DNA from: an uncultured Clostridia bacterium
GTDB taxonomy: Bacteria; Bacillota; Clostridia; Lachnospirales; CAG-274
DNA length: 39,880 nt
Assembly: GCA_947585865.1 (NCBI GenBank)
Contig: CANPXH010000019.1
Coordinates: forward strand, 1-39,880
Reading direction: 5' to 3'
The position numbers were made by a program, and so were the translations under genes. Below, in pieces: positions 22,181 to 30,592 of the stretch; position 1 is the first letter of the stretch, and each line of letters starts with the position of its first letter. The notes under the pieces are model-generated. The model did no database searches and was not told the origin of the DNA. It worked only from the letters and a program-made list of their open reading frames with translations.

Positions 22181-23225
22181 CCTTTGTAAGCTCGCTTATT
22201 ATATCCTTGACGGTGGTCATGCCGTTTATTTTATATACATTTTCTCCGCAGAATACAAGAGCGTTGTCCATATCGCCGTTGGCGCCGTTGAAAAGTGCCG
22301 CCGAAATGCAATAGGGCGTTGTGGCGGGATCGCAGTGGTGAAGGCACTTGAAGCACCTTGTCACCTTGCAGCCCTTTGGCACAACGTTTTTGATAAAGTT
22401 GTTGCATATGGCTCTGCCCGGCATACCTACGGGGCTCTTTACTATAACGACGTCTTCTCTCTTGGCATCTATATACGCCTGCTTAAAGGCCATATCGGCA
22501 TCGCATTCTTCTGTAGCCACAAAGCGTGTAGCCATTTGAACGCCGTCAAGCCCCAAGTCATTCAGGCAATGGTCTATGTCTTCTTTATAAAACACGCCGC
22601 CGCCGAATACGACAGGTATTTTCTTTCCTGTCTTTTCTTCAAATTCGCTGCGCATTTGGAGTATGTTGAGTATCTCGCTGTCGAAATTGTCTATACTTTC
22701 TGCTTCCTCGGCCTTAAAGCCCAGATGCCCGCCGGCCTTGGGGCCTTCTATAACCACAAGATCCGCCACCCTGTCATATTTTTTGATCCAGCGGGAAAGT
22801 ATCACCTTAAACGCCTTTGCGGAAGAAATGATGGGAGCAAGCTTTATATGTGCGCCCTGTGCGTATTTAGGCAGATCCATAGGCAGTCCTGCCCCGGATA
22901 TTATGATATCCGCTCCGTTTTCTATACAGCATTTGACATATTCTTCGTAGTGTGTAGCCGCCACCATTATATTGACGCCTATAATGCCGTTATTGGAAAT
23001 TTCTTTGGCAAGCTTTATTTCTCTTGCCAAGGCTCTCATATTGGCTTCAACGGTGTTGGTGTAGAAATCCTTTTCTCTGAAGCCCGGTTGTGCGGCGCTT
23101 ATAACGCCTATTGCGCCTTCCTTTGCAACTGCTCCCGCAAGAGAGTGCAAAGAAATGCCTACACCCATACCCCCCTGAATTATAGGAATTTTAGCTGTTA
23201 TATCGCCTATAACCAATTCTTTCAT
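22176..23225 (-). CDS. Nitronate monooxygenase-like flavoprotein
   Basis: A 349-residue FMN-dependent TIM-barrel protein of the 2-nitropropane dioxygenase/nitronate monooxygenase family. Seen are IPIIQGGMGVGIS at the N terminus, GVNIMVA, the DIIISGAGLP strand, KAGGHLGF in the middle (phosphate-binding and catalytic His region) and VFGGGV with GVQMATRFVATEEC near FMN. The C-terminal part has a cysteine-rich stretch (CFKCLHHCDPATTPYC) found in the clostridial group, which might bind metal. In anaerobes such proteins may work as FabK-like enoyl reductases or unknown flavin enzymes, so the oxygenase name is doubtful. Start: ATG after GAGGT; promoter at 23285-23313; own terminator, so a single-gene unit. 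Confidence 0.88.
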   Translation of the reverse strand: MKELVIGDITAKIPIIQGGMGVGISLHSLAGAVAKEGAIGVISAAQPGFREKDFYTNTVEANMRALAREIKLAKEISNNGIIGVNIMVAATHYEEYVKCCIENGADIIISGAGLPMDLPKYAQGAHIKLAPIISSAKAFKVILSRWIKKYDRVADLVVIEGPKAGGHLGFKAEEAESIDNFDSEILNILQMRSEFEEKTGKKIPVVFGGGVFYKEDIDHCLNDLGLDGVQMATRFVATEECDADMAFKQAYIDAKREDVVIVKSPVGMPGRAICNNFIKNVVPKGCKVTRCFKCLHHCDPATTPYCISAALFNGANGDMDNALVFCGENVYKINGMTTVKDIISELTKE

Positions 23226-23284
23226 AACATTACCTCATCTATATAAAACTGCTCTCGGAGCCGATCATTGAATTCATATAGGTA

Positions 23285-23313
23285 ATTATATCATTTTTAA
23301 ATGCCTTTGTCCA
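23285..23313 (-). promoter_or_regulatory. Promoter of the nitronate monooxygenase-like gene
   Basis: Minus-strand TGGACA, 17 bases, TATAAT, with an extended ATGA before the -10 box. Confidence 0.75.
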
Positions 23314-23332
23314 CAAAAAATTTATTTCAAAA

Positions 23333-24250
23333 TCATATTAAGTTTGCTGCCATTATCACAAAAGGCAGTGAAATCGCAGAAAGTATAGTGGATACTGTAT
23401 ATAACTCTGAGGCATATACGGCATTTTTATTATAGCGTATGGCAAACATAGTGCATGAGGCTCCCACAGGGCAGGCGATCTCTATGACCGATGTCATGGT
23501 AAGCACTTCATCCGCCCGGAAAAGGCGCAGTATCAATGCTGCCGCTATGGGTATCACCAAAAGCTTTAAAAAGCATATATAGTAAAGACGAATGTCTTTA
23601 ATGGCATTTAATATATCCGATTGGGCTATAGTGACTCCTGCCACTATCATAGCAAGGGGCGTGTTCATATTGGCTATGTGAGTGAACGCTTCGTCTGCCA
23701 GGGCAAAGAGTTTTATTTTAAAGGAAAAGCATATTATTCCCAAAACGGCCGCTATGACACAGGGTGAGCATATGCCCTTTAAAATATGCTTAAGGCTCGT
23801 TTTGCCGGTCATAAGTATATAACCCTGAGTCCACAGAAGTATGTTGAACACCGCTATATATGAGGCAAGATAAAATACTCCCTCTTGTCCGAAAAGGGCG
23901 TTTATTATAGGTATGCCTATGAAGCCGCAGTTGGAATATATCGCCGAAACCCTTTCTATATCAAAGTTTTCGCTTTTGCTGCTTATGGCGATATAGGATA
24001 TAAGTATTGCTACGGCATGGCATATGAGCGCAAAGCCCATAGATATCCACAGCCTTGTAAAAAGCTCGGGAGTATGATCCATCTGAAAGCTCATAAATAT
24101 CACTATGGGATTTACTATAAGCAAAAGCAGATCCGAAAGAGTTGAATTGCCCTCCTTGGTGACGATATTCGTTTTGTAGGCTATCGCTCCCGATATCAAT
24201 ATTATGAACATCACTATCATTTTTTGGAATGCTATACCCGCCAGCTCCAT
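23333..24250 (-). CDS. AEC-family (auxin efflux carrier-like) transporter
   Basis: A 305-residue membrane protein with about ten hydrophobic segments in two five-helix halves. KMIVMFIILISGAIAYK, then NPIVIFMSFQ, the middle SNCGFIGIPIINALFG (the conserved GN(x)GF(x)G-like motif, here with Cys in place of Asn neighbours) and the C-terminal ACPVGASCTMFAIRY are typical of the AEC family, which moves malate, malonate or other carboxylates in bacteria. The ATG starts one base after the ybaK stop, with GGAGAA as its site, so it is the last gene of the punA-mtaD-ybaK run. The substrate is not determined. Confidence 0.9.
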   Translation of the reverse strand: MELAGIAFQKMIVMFIILISGAIAYKTNIVTKEGNSTLSDLLLLIVNPIVIFMSFQMDHTPELFTRLWISMGFALICHAVAILISYIAISSKSENFDIERVSAIYSNCGFIGIPIINALFGQEGVFYLASYIAVFNILLWTQGYILMTGKTSLKHILKGICSPCVIAAVLGIICFSFKIKLFALADEAFTHIANMNTPLAMIVAGVTIAQSDILNAIKDIRLYYICFLKLLVIPIAAALILRLFRADEVLTMTSVIEIACPVGASCTMFAIRYNKNAVYASELYTVSTILSAISLPFVIMAANLI

Positions 24251-24251
24251 A

Positions 24252-24746
24252 TTAATTCTCCTTGTGTATTATATCGCTGAATTTTCCGTTTACCACGGCT
24301 GCAAGGTCGTGAGGATCCATTATTATCTGCGATCCTATACGGCCGCCGCTTATTATTATTTTGCAAAGGCTCTCCGCACTGCCGTCTACCACGGTGACGT
24401 AGCTTTTCTTCATACCTATGGGCGAGCAGCCGCCTCTTATGTAGCCCGTTATTTTGTTTATGTCTTTTACGTGTATCATCTCAACGGACTTTTCGCCTAC
24501 GCTTTTTGCCGCTTTTTTAAGATCCAGCTCTTTTGCAACCGGTATTACGAACACAAAGTATTCTCCGCTTTTTCCTTCTGTCACAAGAGTTTTGTACATA
24601 AGCTCTTCGGGCTCTCCCAGCTTTCGTGCTATGGATACGCCGTCTGTAAATTCACCGCATTCGTAGGTCACTACCTCATGAGCTATATTGCTCCTGTCCA
24701 GTATACGCATTGCATTTGTTTTTATGTCCTTGTCTTTCTTTGCCAT
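24252..24746 (-). CDS. ybaK: Cys-tRNA(Pro)/Cys-tRNA(Cys) deacylase
   Basis: A 164-residue editing enzyme that hydrolyses mischarged Cys-tRNA(Pro). TNAMRILDRSNI at the start, YKTLVTEG, FVFVIPVAKELDLKKAAK with the catalytic lysine region, and the YIRGGCSPIGMKK signature (GCSPIG) identify the YbaK/EbsC group. Length is normal. Start: ATG at 24746 after AGGTGA. It is 37 bases downstream of mtaD and one base ahead of the AEC transporter; this placement is a transcription unit without clear functional link. Confidence 0.94.
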   Translation of the reverse strand: MAKKDKDIKTNAMRILDRSNIAHEVVTYECGEFTDGVSIARKLGEPEELMYKTLVTEGKSGEYFVFVIPVAKELDLKKAAKSVGEKSVEMIHVKDINKITGYIRGGCSPIGMKKSYVTVVDGSAESLCKIIISGGRIGSQIIMDPHDLAAVVNGKFSDIIHKEN

Positions 24747-24783
24747 ATTTTCACCTGTAAGCTTTTAATTTTGTTTCGCTTTT

Positions 24784-26052
24784 TTAATTATTGCTTTCCT
24801 TTTTTATCCTCTCGGTTATTTGGGCGCATTTTTTGTAGAGCCTTTCTATATCCTCGCCTATAAAGAAATTGCCTTTTTCGTAGAGTATTTTGCCGTTTAC
24901 CATGGTGAGAGCAATATTTTCATTGCCGCCGCTGTATACGATATTTTTGACTATATTGTTCACAGGCTGCATATTCGGCTTGTCCATATCTATCATTATG
25001 ATATCGGCAAGCTTGCCCTCCTTAAGACAGTCGTTATTGGAGGACATGGCGTAGGCGCCGTTTCTGCACGCCATTTCAAGCACCTTTTCGGGCACAAGGG
25101 CGGAAGCGTCTTTTGTCTGTATTTTTTGCAGGGCGGTGGCAAGATACATTTCACGGAACATGGAAAGAGCATTGTTGCTTGCAGGGCCGTCTGTGCCTAT
25201 GGCAAGCCTTACGCCTGCCTTGTCAAGCCTTGACAAGGGCGCAATGCCGCTTGCCAGCTTACAGTTGGAAGCAGGGTTCGTAACAACGGTGATATCCTTT
25301 TCTTTAAGTATGGCTATATCTCTTTCGCTTAAATGCACACAGTGGAAAAGGCTTCCGCCAAAGTCCGAAATACCCAGATCGCAAAAAAGCTCTACAGGGC
25401 TTTTGCCGTGCCTTTGTATACATTGGTCGACTTCCTTTTCAGTCTCGGAGCAGTGGGCGGAAACGGGAGCCTTATATTTATGAGAAAGGCTTGCTATGTC
25501 CTTGAGTATGCTTATATCCGTTGTGTACTCGCCGTGAAAACCCAGCCGGAACGTAACTGTATCACAGCAGCAGTTATATTTTTCAAAGTCTTTTTCAAGC
25601 TCTTCGGGGCTGCTTGTAAAGTTATTTACGGCGCCGCAAAGAGTTGTTCTGAAGCCTGTGGTTTTGGCGGCTTCGGCAATGGCGTTGGGATAAAAATACA
25701 TATCGAAGGCCGATGTTATGCCGCCCGATACGAATTCCGCCGCAGCCAGCATTGACAAATAGTACGCATCATCCTCCGTAAGCTTTGCCTCCATAGGGAA
25801 TATCATTTCATTCAGCCATCTGTCAAGAGGCAGGTCGTCGGCATATGAGCGCAGAAATGTCATGGGCGAATGGGTATGGGCGTTTTTAAAGCCGGGCATA
25901 AGCAAATTACCTTTACAGTCTATCTCTCTTTCAAACAGACTGTCCTTTGCCTCTCCTATATATTTTATGGTATTGTTTTCCACCCACAGTTCGTTATTTT
26001 CTATAATATCAAAATTGTCGTCAAGTATTTTGCAGTTGTGAAATCTTATCAT
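24784..26052 (-). CDS. mtaD: 5-methylthioadenosine/S-adenosylhomocysteine deaminase
   Basis: A 422-residue metal-dependent amidohydrolase. Zinc ligands are visible as H59 and H61 in NAHTHSPM, the later HGEYT and HCSETEKE histidines, and the Asp in GTDGPASNN. The stretch FLRSYADDLPLDRWL is typical of the MTA/SAH deaminase branch. It would convert SAH to S-inosylhomocysteine and MTA to methylthioinosine. Its ATG overlaps the punA stop by four bases (ATGA), with GGAGGA as site, so the two enzymes are coupled: deamination followed by phosphorolysis of inosine-type nucleosides. A guanine or chlorohydrolase-like deaminase is the alternative but less likely. Confidence 0.92.
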   Translation of the reverse strand: MIRFHNCKILDDNFDIIENNELWVENNTIKYIGEAKDSLFEREIDCKGNLLMPGFKNAHTHSPMTFLRSYADDLPLDRWLNEMIFPMEAKLTEDDAYYLSMLAAAEFVSGGITSAFDMYFYPNAIAEAAKTTGFRTTLCGAVNNFTSSPEELEKDFEKYNCCCDTVTFRLGFHGEYTTDISILKDIASLSHKYKAPVSAHCSETEKEVDQCIQRHGKSPVELFCDLGISDFGGSLFHCVHLSERDIAILKEKDITVVTNPASNCKLASGIAPLSRLDKAGVRLAIGTDGPASNNALSMFREMYLATALQKIQTKDASALVPEKVLEMACRNGAYAMSSNNDCLKEGKLADIIMIDMDKPNMQPVNNIVKNIVYSGGNENIALTMVNGKILYEKGNFFIGEDIERLYKKCAQITERIKKESNN

Positions 26053-26864
26053 TGAAGTCCTCCGAATTCTTCGACAGATGCTTTTATTATTTTTTTGAAA
26101 ACAGGTGCCGCCTTATCTGCCGCCTCCTGTACCTCCTTGTGGCTCAATGGCTCTTCGGATATGCCTGCCGCTTCATTGGATATACATGAAATGCCGCATA
26201 CCCTCATTCCGCAGTGCCTTGCCGCCATAGCCTCACAGGCGGTGCTCATGCCCACTGCGTCTGCTCCGAGCCTTTCAAGGAGCCTTACTTCGGCAGGAGT
26301 CTCAAAGGCAGGGCCGCTCATTTGGGCATATACTCCCTCTTTAAGAGATATGTCGTTTTCCAAAGCCTTTTTCTTTATAATATCTCTAAGCTCTCTGTCA
26401 TATACATTGGTCATATCGGGGAATCTCACCCCCAGCTCCTCCAAATTTTTCCCTCTGAGAGGAGAAGGCACAAAGGAGGATATATGGTCTTTTATTATCA
26501 TAAGATCTCCGGGATCCAGCTCGGTGTTTATGCCTCCTGCGGCATTTGTGAGGAAGAGTATCTCTGAGCCCAAAAGTCTCATTATCCTTATGGGCAGCAC
26601 CACCTTATCCATATCGTAGCCCTCATAGTAGTGTACTCTGCCCTGCATTATGACTACGGGAGTTTTTGCTATACAGCCGAATACGAATCTGCCCTTATGC
26701 CCCTCTACTGTGGATACGGGAAAGCCGGGCAGTTCGCTGTAGCTTATTCTTGCCCTTATATCTATTTCGTCTGCCAAGGCGCCGAGCCCGGAACCCAGCA
26801 CTATTGCTACCTTTGGTATGAAGTCGGTCTTTTGCCTTATGGTATTTATTATATTCTCAAACAT
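26049..26864 (-). CDS. punA: Purine nucleoside phosphorylase, trimeric type
   Basis: A 271-residue cytoplasmic enzyme that splits inosine and guanosine with phosphate. VAIVLGSGLGALAD (phosphate loop), VEGHKGRFVFG, MQGRVHYYEGYDM, LTNAAGGIN and the C-terminal GADAVGMSTACEAMAARH with the ISNEAAG stretch are diagnostic; the Asn and Glu of the base-binding site are present. Start: ATG at 26864 after GGAGG. The gap of 47 bases to apbE without a terminator suggests transcription from the promoter at 28789-28817. Together with mtaD it forms a purine and SAM-by-product salvage pair. Confidence 0.95.
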   Translation of the reverse strand: MFENIINTIRQKTDFIPKVAIVLGSGLGALADEIDIRARISYSELPGFPVSTVEGHKGRFVFGCIAKTPVVIMQGRVHYYEGYDMDKVVLPIRIMRLLGSEILFLTNAAGGINTELDPGDLMIIKDHISSFVPSPLRGKNLEELGVRFPDMTNVYDRELRDIIKKKALENDISLKEGVYAQMSGPAFETPAEVRLLERLGADAVGMSTACEAMAARHCGMRVCGISCISNEAAGISEEPLSHKEVQEAADKAAPVFKKIIKASVEEFGGLQ

Positions 26865-26911
26865 ATATGCCTCCTTGCTGCTGCGGATATTATTCTTTGC
26901 TGCTGCGGTAT

Positions 26912-27895
26912 TTATCCCTGTGTCCTCGTCTTGTCGTTATTGTCCACCCAAACGGCCTTAAATCCTTTTTCTTCGGCAATTTTTACGCCCTTGTCATAAG
27001 GAAGTATAAAAAGATATGTGGAGTATATATCTCCCTCAAGTGAGGAATTGCTCACTATGGTAACGGATTTATTGTTGCTTGCGGGCATAAGGGTGTCTTT
27101 ATCTATTATGTGATGATATATATTGTTGTGGTATACATAGAACCTTTGATAATTTCCGCTTGAAACGGCGGACTGGTTTTTTATATCCAGCTTGTATACA
27201 AATTCCGTGCTGCCCTCCTCGGGCTTTTGCACGCCTATTTTCCACGATGGCTTTTTGCTGTCGGCAAGACCTATGACATTGCCGCCTAAATTGATGAGCC
27301 CTGCGCTTATGCCTCTTTGAATAAGGTATTCCCTTGCCTTGTCTGCGGCATAGCCCTTTGCTATGGCGCCCAGATCTATAGATGCTTCCTTGTCCTTTAT
27401 ATAGATCGTCATTTCATCATCGTTTAGCAGTATATTATTTATATCCGTATGCTCCGCCGCCCTTTTCAGCTCCTCCATGGAGGGTATATCGGCGTTTTCA
27501 GGATCGTCAAGAGCCTTTTCCCTATGCTCGTGCCATATATCCAGCACGGAGCCCATAGCTATATTTATATAGCCGTCGGTTTCGTAATAGGCGGATATGC
27601 CCTCCTTTACTATATCGTAAAGCTCCTTATCCACCTTTACAGGCTTTATGCCTGCGTTATCGTTGACGGCTTTTATGTTTGCCGTATCGTAGTTATTATA
27701 TATGTCAAAAAGCCTGTGCAGTCTTATCAGCTCATCGTGGAGCCCATCGGATATATGGTCGAATTCCTTTTGTGAGCTGCAGTAAAGCTGTACGGTGGTA
27801 TATGTGTCGAATATATCGAAATACTGTGCGCTGTATTCCTTTTGCCCGCAGCCCGTAAGAAGTAAAAGGCAAAGTATAAAAAATATTTTTTTCAT
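26912..27895 (-). CDS. apbE: FAD:protein FMN transferase lipoprotein (ApbE family)
   Basis: A 327-residue lipoprotein (LLTGC, lipidated Cys16) that transfers FMN from FAD to threonine of partner flavoproteins outside the cytoplasm. The DIFDTYTTVQLY start, SIDLGAIAKGYAADKA, INLGGNV and the metal-binding part near SSLEGDIYSTYLF are recognisable family elements; length is normal. The end overlaps nothing, but the start overlaps the Gx transporter stop by four bases. No target protein with an FMN-binding domain lies in the window, so the partner is elsewhere or the flavin is used otherwise. The set NusG_II, Gx transporter and ApbE recalls the EetA, EetB and FmnB genes of Gram-positive extracellular electron transfer. 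Confidence 0.93.
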   Translation of the reverse strand: MKKIFFILCLLLLTGCGQKEYSAQYFDIFDTYTTVQLYCSSQKEFDHISDGLHDELIRLHRLFDIYNNYDTANIKAVNDNAGIKPVKVDKELYDIVKEGISAYYETDGYINIAMGSVLDIWHEHREKALDDPENADIPSMEELKRAAEHTDINNILLNDDEMTIYIKDKEASIDLGAIAKGYAADKAREYLIQRGISAGLINLGGNVIGLADSKKPSWKIGVQKPEEGSTEFVYKLDIKNQSAVSSGNYQRFYVYHNNIYHHIIDKDTLMPASNNKSVTIVSNSSLEGDIYSTYLFILPYDKGVKIAEEKGFKAVWVDNNDKTRTQG

Positions 27896-28401
27896 CTTTT
27901 TGCCTCCTTAATGGGATATGAAAGCACAGGCAAAAGCGTTTTTAAAAGCACGCCGGTAATGCTTCCCATGACCACTCCCGAAATTATGAGCACAGGCAGA
28001 TACATAAAAGCATATGCATTGAGCATAACGGACACTGCCGCTATTTGGCCTATGTTGTGGGATATGGCTCCCGATATGCTCAGCAGCAAATATGATATCT
28101 TATCCTTAAAAACAGTGTGCAGCAATATTATCACAAGCATTGAGAACATACCGCCGCAAAGACTCAGTATACCTGCAACGGCTCCCCTTGTAACCAGCAC
28201 GAATACACCCTTTGCAATGTTGAGGACAAAGGCCTGTTTTCTCCCTATGAAAAACATCGTGAACATAACGACTATGTTTGCAAGCCCCAGCTTAACTCCG
28301 GGTATTGCAGTAAAAGAAGGGAGCATCGATTCAAATATGGAAAGAACTATGGTGAGAGTAAGGAGCATCGCCATATATGTAATGTACTTTGTTTTGTTCA
28401 T
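27892..28401 (-). CDS. Gx transporter family membrane protein (EetB-like)
   Basis: A 169-residue membrane protein with about five hydrophobic helices. TKYITYMAMLLTLTIVLSIFE, then PGVKLGLANIVVMF and the NIAKGVFVLVTRGAVAG stretch are the signature of the Gx transporter family (also annotated as heptaprenyl diphosphate synthase component I), which resembles ECF S-components. I chose the ATG at 28401, preceded by GAGGTG at a proper distance; the ATG at 28413 overlaps the NusG_II stop but lies on top of that site. The stop overlaps the apbE start by four bases. It may take up a vitamin, flavin or quinone precursor; unproven. Confidence 0.87.
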   Translation of the reverse strand: MNKTKYITYMAMLLTLTIVLSIFESMLPSFTAIPGVKLGLANIVVMFTMFFIGRKQAFVLNIAKGVFVLVTRGAVAGILSLCGGMFSMLVIILLHTVFKDKISYLLLSISGAISHNIGQIAAVSVMLNAYAFMYLPVLIISGVVMGSITGVLLKTLLPVLSYPIKEAKR

Positions 28402-28409
28402 AATGCACC

Positions 28410-28772
28410 TCATAATACAGTATCCACATCGCTGCCTGTTATTTTAAGCACCAGCTTGTTCGGCAGGCATACGGCGCTCTGCCCTTTTTTATTTATAAAG
28501 CCTGTGTTCACGCATATCTTATCCGGGCAGTCGGAGCTTACAAACCTTGCCCTGCCATTGCTTACCTCGAACACCACATCCATGCCTTCGGGGGAAAAGG
28601 TGGTATCCTTTTTAAGATCAAGGGTCTTAATGACCCTTCCGTCAAGGAGTATCTGCGCACTGTTCCCCTCCTTTATGAAGGGTCTTGTGCCGAAATATAG
28701 TATAACGGCTGCCGCTATTATCATAAGTATTATTATTATATCCCTGTTTTTGAAAAAAACATTTTTATACAT
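28410..28772 (-). CDS. NusG domain II protein, membrane anchored (EetA-like)
   Basis: A 120-residue protein with one N-terminal membrane helix (about 11-28, IIIILMIIAAAVILYFG) and an extracytoplasmic NusG_II domain: SAQILLDGRVIKTLDL, then the conserved SSDCPDKICVNTGFI with two cysteines and GQSAVCLPNKLVLKI with a third. NusG_II proteins of this size are common next to Gx transporters in Firmicutes. I placed the start at the ATG at 28772 after GGTGAT; upstream codons in frame belong to the promoter region. It is the first gene behind the promoter 28789-28817. The cysteines could form a disulfide or bind a ligand; the domain's role is unknown, and it is not a transcription factor. Confidence 0.87.
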   Translation of the reverse strand: MYKNVFFKNRDIIIILMIIAAAVILYFGTRPFIKEGNSAQILLDGRVIKTLDLKKDTTFSPEGMDVVFEVSNGRARFVSSDCPDKICVNTGFINKKGQSAVCLPNKLVLKITGSDVDTVL

Positions 28773-28788
28773 CTCTATCACCAATATA

Positions 28789-28817
28789 ATTTTAATTTGT
28801 TTTTGCGGTGATGTCAA
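28789..28817 (-). promoter_or_regulatory. Promoter of the NusG_II-Gx-apbE operon
   Basis: Minus-strand TTGACA, 17 bases, TAAAAT, about 17 bases before the start codon. Genes down to the AEC transporter (23333) may depend on it, since no terminator is seen between them. Confidence 0.82.
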
Positions 28818-28830
28818 TAGCTCCCACAGC

Positions 28831-28873
28831 AAAACGACCGATCTTCAGTCTGTCGTTATACTGATATCGGTCG
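28831..28873 (-). terminator. Terminator of the 132-residue hypothetical gene
   Basis: Minus-strand CGACCGAT and ATCGGTCG form an eight-bp stem extended by TCAGT/ACTGA, followed by TTTT, between the gene at 28896 and the next promoter. Confidence 0.78.
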
Positions 28874-28895
28874 CTTTGAGAGAGAATATATTTTT

Positions 28896-29294
28896 TTAAA
28901 TACACGCTACCAGCTTGTCGGCCGTTCCCAATACGGCGCAGAGCATTTCCATTATCTTTATTTGCAGAGTATTTACGGTATCCAAAAAGTCGTGCATTGC
29001 CGAATAATCTCTTTCTCTTTTGCAAAATTCCGCTGAAATGAGATAACGGTTTTCGTCAAGGATTTGCTTGTATTCATCAAGGGATGTCTTTACCGCTTCC
29101 TTGTTTTGCACATATTCCCTGTACATATCTATCTGCTGTGCTCCGAGAGGGATCCTTGAATCCGAGCAGGCAGTAAGTTCCGAGTTGATCCTTTTTTCGT
29201 TTTCAACGGCTTGCATCAGCATATTGTTTATTATCTCCTTGTTTGCGCAGATGGATCTTACCATAGCCTCTACATTTTTTATTGTATGTTCCAT
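28896..29294 (-). CDS. Hypothetical protein, 132 residues, probably all-helical
   Basis: I do not recognise a family. The product has no signal peptide or membrane segment and reads as alternating hydrophobic and charged heptads (for example IINNMLMQAVENEKRINSEL and ILDENRYLISAEFCKRERDY parts), which suggests two or three long helices or a coiled coil, with four cysteines. It could be a small chaperone of FlgN-like build, but no flagellar gene is near. The gene is credible: ATG at 29294 after a strong AGGAGGT site, a real terminator at 28831-28873, and codon use like its neighbours. It stands alone and is transcribed away from the solute-binding lipoprotein. Confidence 0.72.
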   Translation of the reverse strand: MEHTIKNVEAMVRSICANKEIINNMLMQAVENEKRINSELTACSDSRIPLGAQQIDMYREYVQNKEAVKTSLDEYKQILDENRYLISAEFCKRERDYSAMHDFLDTVNTLQIKIMEMLCAVLGTADKLVACI

Positions 29295-29419
29295 ATGATA
29301 CCTCCTGTTTTATTTCCTTGATCGTAGGATAACATATGATATTAAAGAAATTATTAAGCCAATGTTATATCTTTATTAAAATTTGGCCTGAAATATTGAA
29401 CAGAAAGGCTCTTGTTATA

Positions 29420-29448
29420 TTGACAAATCCTCACAGAAATATTAAAAT
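29420..29448 (+). promoter_or_regulatory. Promoter of the solute-binding lipoprotein
   Basis: TTGACA, exactly 17 bases, TAAAAT, about 42 bases before the start at 29491. Confidence 0.85.
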
Positions 29449-29490
29449 AAAGACAAATATTTATGTAATATGCTTATGAGGATAAATTAT

Positions 29491-30513
29491 ATGATAAAGA
29501 GATTATGTGTTATATTTTCGGCGGCAGCCGTTGCGCTGTGCGGATGCACCCATATGCCTAAAGAGAGCCCGCCTGCCAATGAGCCTGTAAAGGAGGAACA
29601 GCCTGCGGCTTCGGAGGAGCTTCCCGATGAAAAGGCCGAAATAAAAATAGGCGCCACAATGGGCGCAGGTTCTGTGAGCATAGCTCATCTTGCGGCAAAC
29701 GGAGATGACGGTTCGGCTTATGAAAAATACAGCGCAAAGATATATCCTTCGGCAAACGAGCTTATGGGAGAGTTTGCCAAGGGGGAGGTAGATGCAGCCA
29801 TACTTTCTCCCGACAAGGCGGCAAAGCTATGCAATGAATACGGATATAAATGCAAGGTCGTGGCGGTATCCGGCACCTGCAATTATTACCTTATGGAAAA
29901 CGGCGGCACGCCCTACAGCGATATTACCGAGCTTGACGGCAGACAGATCACCGTGAACGAGGCTGATAAAATGGCGGAGCCTCTTCTTGACAAGATCGCC
30001 GAGTACAACAATATATCATTTACATACAGCTATAAGGAAAATAACGACAAGCTGACGGCAGGCCTTGAAGACGGCAGCGTTGAGCTTGCCCTTTTGCAGG
30101 AGCCCTATTGTTCCGAAGCCGAGCTTAAAAATCCCAATGTTTCCGTTGTGCTGGATCTTTACGACTATTGGGATGAGGCGGCGGACTGTCCTTTTGTCAC
30201 AAGCTGCCTTGTGGTTTCAGACAAGTATATAGAAGGCTTTCCAAATGTACTGGATCTTTTTATAAGAGATTATGTCGCTTCGGTCTCAATAACAAAGCAC
30301 AACACAAGGGAAACGGCTGATCTTGTTGAACGGTATGGTCTTTTCGGCAGCAAGGAAGCCGTTGAAAAAGCGCTTCCGGGCTGCGGCATAGGCATACAGA
30401 CAGGCGCCGATATGAAGGAGGAGCTTCAAAAGCTGTATGCCCTGCTCTACGATCTGAGCATCGACTCTGTGGGCAGAAAAATACCCGATGATGATTTTTA
30501 TTACGTTTCTTGA
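29491..30513 (+). CDS. ABC transporter substrate-binding lipoprotein (NMT1/SsuA-like), no permease nearby
   Basis: A 340-residue exported protein. The signal peptide ends in LCGC (lipidated Cys19), followed by an acidic Pro/Glu linker to about 45. The rest has the two-lobed solute-binding layout of the NMT1/SsuA/ThiY type: IKIGATMGAGSVSIAHLA, then GEVDAAILSPDKAAKL, ELDGRQITVNE, VELALLQEPY and FVTSCLVVSDKYI. I chose the ATG at 29491 after GAGGATAAA; ATGs at 29470 and 29476 have no site. It is a single gene with its own promoter and a terminator at 30554-30584. Permease and ATPase are missing from the neighbourhood. Nitrate, sulfonate, thiamine precursor or similar ligands are possible. Confidence 0.82.
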   Translation: MIKRLCVIFSAAAVALCGCTHMPKESPPANEPVKEEQPAASEELPDEKAEIKIGATMGAGSVSIAHLAANGDDGSAYEKYSAKIYPSANELMGEFAKGEVDAAILSPDKAAKLCNEYGYKCKVVAVSGTCNYYLMENGGTPYSDITELDGRQITVNEADKMAEPLLDKIAEYNNISFTYSYKENNDKLTAGLEDGSVELALLQEPYCSEAELKNPNVSVVLDLYDYWDEAADCPFVTSCLVVSDKYIEGFPNVLDLFIRDYVASVSITKHNTRETADLVERYGLFGSKEAVEKALPGCGIGIQTGADMKEELQKLYALLYDLSIDSVGRKIPDDDFYYVS

Positions 30514-30553
30514 TCCTTGATAGGATAAAGCCGTTGATAAGAAATACACGCTG

Positions 30554-30584
30554 AAATTCCCGATATTTTATCGGGAATTTTTTA
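30554..30584 (+). terminator. Terminator of the solute-binding lipoprotein gene
   Basis: A perfect 12-bp stem (30554-30565 with 30569-30580), loop TTT, followed by a T run. The next promoter begins nine bases later. Confidence 0.9.
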
Positions 30585-30592
30585 TACTGTAC

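Noticed and set aside
21987..23246. A 419-codon plus-strand frame opposite the nitronate monooxygenase-like gene
   Set aside because: The minus-strand gene has full family motifs and a promoter; the opposite frame has no ribosome binding site and no recognisable domain.
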